Assembly (NCBI GenBank): GCA_002917075.1
Contig: NTMA01000028.1
Span: forward strand, 248,001-312,000
Origin: Hawksworthiomyces lignivorus
Taxonomy: Eukaryota > Ascomycota > Sordariomycetes > Ophiostomatales > Ophiostomataceae
Length of the DNA stretch: 64,000 bases
Reading direction: 5' to 3'
Part shown: in pieces, positions 58,873 through 64,000 of the stretch
Layout: each line of letters starts with the position of its first letter
Position numbering within the stretch: position 1 is the stretch's first letter
The notes under the pieces: model-generated
Seen by the model: only the letters and a program-made list of their open reading frames with translations
Told to the model about the DNA's origin: nothing
The model's database searches: none
Made by a program: the position numbers and the translations under genes

Positions 58873-61800
58873 GCTGTCGATAGAATTGTCACTCGAGGCC
58901 TCCTTATGGGAAAGGGAGACAACACCCGCGAGAATAGGCGCAGCTTAAGCTATGGCAGAGGTGACGGAATGAAAGACGGGAACACGATAGACAGGATGCA
59001 GTCCAAGTATTCCCGGAAACGCGTTAAGATCCATCGCACTTGACTGCTGTCTTCTCCCTCTGAATTCAGTTTTGACCAGGACTTGCGTTTGTTTTTTGAG
59101 ATCTGACTTGGATGACGAGAGACGATTTTTGCTTTCTTTGTTTTTCTGTTATCTACACTCTTTCGCGGGTTGCGCAAGGCGTTTAGGGAACGAACACCAC
59201 GGGATTTATTATCAGGGGAACAGCAGGATTGCAAAGTGGAACATTAATAGCCTTAACAACGCCCTAGATACTAAAAATGTTCTATACTCCTAATTCACGA
59301 TATTTCTCAAGTTTTATATTTGTTTTTTCCTTATTATTCTTCTATATGGCGTGTGTAGATATTTCTTTATGGCTGTTGCGTGCTCTGTTCAATGCGCACT
59401 GTGAGAATTTAGAGAAAAAAGGTACCTGGGCTTACAGTACCTTTCTCCATGTCCTTGCAGATGTGTAGAAAGAGCTTCGCGGCAGCGAGATATACTCCGT
59501 ACATAGAACAGCTTTGCAAGAGAATATCAGCAACCGAACCAAAACAGCGTTGTGGGAAGATTACAATACGCCAAAAGTTCACTGAAATGGCTGCAAAGCC
59601 AATTCTCCGTGGATGGAACGCGCCAGAAAAGGTAAAGTGCCGCCTTGTGAGCAGGAGGCCGCCGGCTGCGCTTTCGGGTAATACATATTAAGCGTGCAGA
59701 AAGAGTGCGATGTGCAAGTAGGCCCACCGAATTTGCTAGGCTGAACGTCTGTACATATATATGTATGGAGTATGTATGTATGTACATATTGTACCGGCGT
59801 TGGAAATTGTAATCTTATCTTGCAGGGTCACGTTTTTCTAAAGTATGTCTATTTGTTCAAATGCCGAGACGGCGTGGCTCTCGATGTGCTAGGTTACGCG
59901 TGTCTCTTGGGATGTCATGAGTAGAAACCGCAGCCCCATTCCATGAGGACGTGGAGATGAGATGGCTTCCCTCATACCAAAACTGAAGTGTTGCATTTGG
60001 ACGAACCAGTCTCCTTTGCCCAGTGCCCATTTCAGAATCGCGTTGCTTAGTAGCGCCAATGATCACTGTGCCAATGGAGAGATTCTGTAGAGCAAAGCAG
60101 ACTTATTTTCATGAGTAACATGGCAGATTCGGAACCTGCGGCCATTCCCTTTTACTTCCAAGGAGAAAGCAAAATGAGACGAGAAGGTAAAACCTAGGAA
60201 GTTCCTAAGATCGTCTATTAACTCCACTTCACAGGTACGGTAATAACGGCGCTGAGAAAACGCATACTCTATGAAACAACTCCATTCTCCACGAAAATCT
60301 TTGCGCTTTCTTCTTTTTGAGCAGATAGCTCCTAACTGAAAAGAGGCCCTTCTTGCTGGGTGTCTTGGTTTTGCTCCTCGCTCTTTTCGGGTTCCTTGGT
60401 TTTCCCCTAGCTCCTTGGTCTTTCGGCGCACGGTTGCAAATGATGATTGGCATACAGCACAGCCCTAGCCAGCCTTTTTATCGCGCAGCTGGCGAAATTC
60501 ATAGTGCGAGCACCAATAGCCCTTGCCCGTAGACGTGCCGTGTCGTGCCAAATTTGCCCTTCATTTTTGGTATTGCTACGATGCTTATGTCTCTGGCCAG
60601 GCGAATTGTTACCTCATTACGCTCGAAACAAATGCAAGACCCCTTCACGGAGACTGCTATTCTTGAATACCTCTACGGAGTACACCCGTGACGTCCCTCA
60701 CGACAGTGCCTCTCGGATGACCTATTGGCTATGCTGGATCTATTTCTTTGTCAGACTGGTTCGCCATTTGACGCCTGCGCCATCCTCCAATGCAATCCTT
60801 TCTATTCATCTAGTCTACTATGCGCCACAGGCCTTTGCGAGACCGCATCAGCCGTCCTCAGCGTCTACTTTAGGTGCTCCTACGTCTCAGTGGTTGTCAC
60901 AGCCACCCCCGAGGCGCAAACCTTGTAGGCGAAGGGTGTATTATTCCATGGCCTGGCTCTTGGCGTTCTCACCCACTCTCCTTGGCATCAAATCTTACAT
61001 GTAGAGAAACTTACTTCTTTACCACGTAATCTTCAACAGCGTCCCGCTATATGATGAGATATAGCCAGGCCATGTCAGAGACGTCCTAAGCCTGCAAAAG
61101 TAGTACTCGTACTCTGTAGGGGTATTGTTATAGTTGTGACCTCTGTATATACGTCCTTTTTTCTGTTGTATCATAGCCTGTCCAGCCCCTGGCCCGCATT
61201 AAAAAAAAAAAAAAAAAAAAGGCATCTTCACTATTGAACGACCACGCAGCGAAAGCTTTCCATTTCCAACGTACTCTTCATTCTCCATGCAAAGTAATTA
61301 GGGGCATCACGCAGTAACTTCTTTCTCTTAAGCTGGCCAGGCCGTCAGCATCGCTCTGCTGATTTAGACACAGCTAACCGCAGCATTGGTGTCTTTTGCC
61401 CTTAGGAATCTGAGCTGGTTGGTGCCTTGGGTCTCCCCTGTAAAAGGCTCCACGTCGTAGAGAACACACGCACGCCATCCCCTTTTGGACCGCTCTGGTC
61501 GCAAGACCAGGGGTATGCGCATGCATGGAGGTCGGACTGTACATCATGATAGAGATTTTGTGGATCTCGGATTAGCTTTTCTTGTTTCTGCAGTTCCCCT
61601 CGTTCCCCTTTCCTTAACTCCCAGCTCGCCATTCTCTTCGAGGGTTTCTCGCATGCACACACCCCTTTCTGCACTGCCCTTTAACTTTATTTCGGCTCTC
61701 TTGTCTGTTTTCTTATTCTTACCCAAGAATTTCCCTGCCAACTCCCACACCTTTTGAGTCGATCCGACCTTTTTTTTTTTTTCTCTTTTTTTTTCTTTTT

Positions 61801-62708
61801 TTTCCAAACTTCACATTCGTTTTGTGTTCTTTATCTTCTTACTGTAGCTGTGCATTCGCTCGTTTTGGCTGTTTATATTTTTACCATTCTTTTCTTGTCG
61901 CTCTTCTAACGATCCTGCTATTTTTAGTCTCTCATTTCCACTACAAGGCTTCATATCTTGATCTTAACAGTTGATGCTTCCTACGTTGCTCTACTCCTCT
62001 GACCTCGCATTGTCAAACACCCACCCGACCGAGAAACGAATAGGAACGAACACTGCGTGGCGTCGTCTCGTCGCATTTTACGTTTCCTGCAGGAACAGAA
62101 AAGAATCGAACGAGACCCTGCGATATGACCCGGGCTGGCCGCTAGGTCCAGCTACATAAACGACACTCTCTTTAGCCTGTTTTCAACTCTTGTCTCTCGA
62201 CGAAGGACAACGAGGAAACGAAGCAATATAAGGAGGAAAAAGAGATAGTGGAAGAATATACATATGTCGCTGTGATAAGAAGCACCAGCAGTTCTTCTCG
62301 CTTAGTCGATCAAAAGGCCATACTTCTACATCCTTAGAGCCTCGTTAGAGTTCATAGCACATACCAACGATATCCCTCTTGCACCTTTCATTTATCCATA
62401 GGATGGGGCGGTAAGAGCATTTCGTCACAACTGGCAAACTTCTCTCACCCTTGCGCTCCTCAACGACAGGAGCCACAGGAAATCACAGCAGCCGCATCTG
62501 CTGTGCGTTTCGAACCGGATTCGTTTTCTTGACCGTTGGCTCTCTTAGAGACCAAATTGCCCATTTTATTCCAGCGTAGAGAGACCAAGCCGTCGACCGT
62601 TGGAGCCACAAATACCAGGGCTAGGCTTCTTTCATAGCGTCGCTGCCATCACTCAATTCCGATAACACCCGCTGGAGCAACCATCCAACACTACAAGAAC
62701 CATTCACC
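58873..62708. other. 3.8-kb gene-free region
   Basis: No gene is supported. It contains TACTCCGTA at 59493, TACGGAGTA at 60674, GTAC-rich alternating tracts near 59750-59790, a run of 20 A (61201-61220), a T-rich tract (61771-61804), and a CT-rich leader (61560-62700) for the gene at 62709. A 185-codon frame (60447-61004) has no recognisable features. A 12-bp inverted repeat (about 60948 and 61062) could form a loose hairpin. Confidence 0.5.
61201..61220 (+). repeat. Run of 20 A
   Basis: An uninterrupted A20 tract after GGCCCGCATT, between genes. It could be slippage or the tail of a retroposed sequence; I see no open frame or clear target duplication. Confidence 0.9.
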
Positions 62709-64000
62709 ATGCCTTCAATCGATGTCGCTATGGTGCAGAGCCTAGCAAGGCGTAAAACTGTGCTAGATGTTCTGACTGCTGCCTTACAGCCAGTTCTCAA
62801 AGGGAGGGACGTCGCATCCGTGGAAGGACAGATTAATGACGTCAAAACGGCTTTTTCCAGTTGGGACAATTGCATGCAGGCCAATATTTGCAAGTACGGG
62901 CTTGTCCAACTCCTTATAATATTGCTACAGGTTTCAGTTGCTCTAACGTATCATTTTGTCCAGGTGGCCCGTAATTGCCATTATCATCGTCGGTGGCCTG
63001 ATCATCCTCTCCATCGTGTGGTGCATTGTTCGCTGCTGTTGCTGTGGGCTCTCATGTTGCTGCGAATGTTGTTACTGCCTCAAATGCTGCGGTGACTGCT
63101 TGGGGTGCTGCGATCCGCCGCGCGGCAAGCCTCATAAGTACTTGGACGAACCGTACATTCCTCCGCACCACGGATACCGCTCTGAGGCGCCCATGGCGTC
63201 TGGTGCTATGTCGGCAGGGCCAACATACAAGCCACCTGTTCATGACGTTCCACAGTATGCCGACTTCGACGTGAGCAAACCGGGCGCCCGCGGGGGTGAA
63301 GATGCCTTGCCGGCGATGCCCAGTTGGGAAAACGCCAACAGCAAGAAGATCTACCTAGAGGAGGAGGCTGTCGAGATGGATAATCTTAAGAAGCCCGAAA
63401 ATGTGGGCCAAAACGTACCGCTCATGAACGGCCCGGTCTCCCCTGGCTCCACGAGCCCTGGCCCAGGGAACAACCCCAACCCAAACAGCCCATATGCAAC
63501 AAACAATATGGGAGGGCATCCTGCTGTATCAAACGGTTATTTGGCTGCTGGTGCCATTCCAGCAGTAGCAGGAGCTGCTGCTGCGGAACCGTATGGCCGG
63601 AACAGCCCAGGGCATATCAGCCCCCAGCAGAGTGGTATAGTCGATCATGGCGCCGACTACGGTCAGGATTACGGGTATGGCGCTTCAGCTATGGGCCCAG
63701 GCAGACAATCGCCGCGCCAACACAACAACCAGCAACGACCCGGTTATGGTGCAAGCCCGCCTCCACAGCAGCAGCAGCAGGGTTATGGGAGAAACAATCA
63801 AGGTGGCAACTACTACGATGAGTACCGTCGCAATGGTTCAGGCATGCCTATGGGACAACAACAACAACAACAACAACCATATGGCGGCGACCGTCGGTCA
63901 CCGCGCATGCCCTCCAATGGTATGGGCGGCAACAATCCTCCGAATGGTGCTGATTATGGAGCCGGTTCAGGCCCAGGTAGATATGGCAGCCCAGGCCCAT
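62709..64000 (+). CDS. Fibroin-3-related membrane protein (3' end outside window)
   Basis: Exon 1 is 62709-62893; exon 2 starts at 62964 and is open to the end of the window. The intron has a GTACGG donor, a CTCTAAC branch site and a TGTCCAG acceptor. The start MPSIDVAMVQSLARRKTVLD is followed by a short lumenal or extracellular part, then a membrane span formed across the junction (WPVIAIIIVGGLIILSIVW). Immediately after comes a striking Cys-rich cluster (CIVRCCCCGLSCCCECCYCL, then KCCGDCLGCC), likely palmitoylated. The remaining 300 or so residues are a Pro/Gly/Gln/Asn-rich cytosolic tail with poly-Gln runs and YG repeats. This layout is that of fungal proteins annotated as fibroin-3 related. 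Their role is unknown to me; cell-surface or septum-associated functions are only speculation. Confidence 0.85.

Noticed and set aside
60447..61004. 185-codon frame in the region before the last gene
   Set aside because: No recognisable domain; it contains one of the intergenic 9-mers and looks like chance.
60945..61075. Inverted repeat (CCATGGCCTGGCT and AGCCAGGCCATG) about 115 bp apart
   Set aside because: It is too short and too loosely spaced to call a transposon or a structured RNA without further copies.
1..64000. tRNA and 5S rRNA genes
   Set aside because: I looked for GGTTCGAnnCC-type B boxes paired with A boxes and for the conserved 5S core and found no convincing pair. A covariance-model scan would be decisive.

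Overview
The window is nuclear DNA of a filamentous ascomycete (Pezizomycotina). Three things point there: short introns with GT(A/G)NGN donors and CTAAC-type branch sites, long CT-rich upstream leaders, and gene families typical of that group (Per1, Rtg2, Rcr, fibroin-3-related proteins, a secreted tyrosinase). A sordariomycete, perhaps a hypocrealean fungus, is my guess, but the sequence alone does not settle it. I support 16 protein-coding genes (two cut by the window edges) and 22 introns. I see no tRNA, rRNA, CRISPR array or recognisable transposase gene.

Layout. 1-428: 3' end of an ERV46 ER-Golgi cargo receptor gene (+). 429-6110: gene-free, ending in a long pyrimidine-rich leader. 6111-8773: Nif1/Dsf2-like Sel1-repeat protein (+). 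9682-10576: proteasome beta-2 PUP1 (-), divergent from 11627-16794, the nucleoporin NUP159/NUP214 (+). 17063-18400: GPI-lipid remodelling protein PER1 (-). 19828-22107: large disordered fungal protein of unknown role (-). 22108-28209: a 6-kb gene-free stretch with GA microsatellites. 28210-29675: O-fucosyltransferase-like type II membrane protein (+). 30227-32416: RTG2-like Ppx/GppA-fold regulator (+). 36224-39767: conserved fungal protein of unknown role (+). 40244-42453: secreted tyrosinase (-). 43780-47562: RNA polymerase I subunit RPA135 (-). 51144-52141: ARL8 GTPase (+). 54771-55201: a small one-TM protein visible only after splicing (+). 55486-56755: homoserine dehydrogenase HOM6 (-). 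58220-58872: RCR-family membrane protein (+). 62709 to the end: fibroin-3-related membrane protein, cut by the window (+).

The genes are unrelated housekeeping and membrane-traffic genes. There is no biosynthetic cluster and no defence island. Membrane trafficking and cell-surface roles recur (ERV46, PER1, ARL8, RCR, O-FucT-like, fibroin-3-related), but nothing links them as a pathway. PUP1, PER1, the O-FucT-like gene and RTG2 have very GC-rich coding sequence. The tyrosinase sits in a visibly AT-richer pocket.

The clearest unexplained signal is a 9-mer, TACGGAGTA (either strand). It occurs 13 times, always between genes, against about 0.5 expected by chance. Other points of interest are the hidden small gene at 54.8 kb, a 20-nt microexon in ARL8, a 60-bp coding repeat in NUP159, two alternative-start questions (RTG2 and the 36-kb gene), a 22-G run beside HOM6, and kilobase-scale strand-biased pyrimidine leaders.
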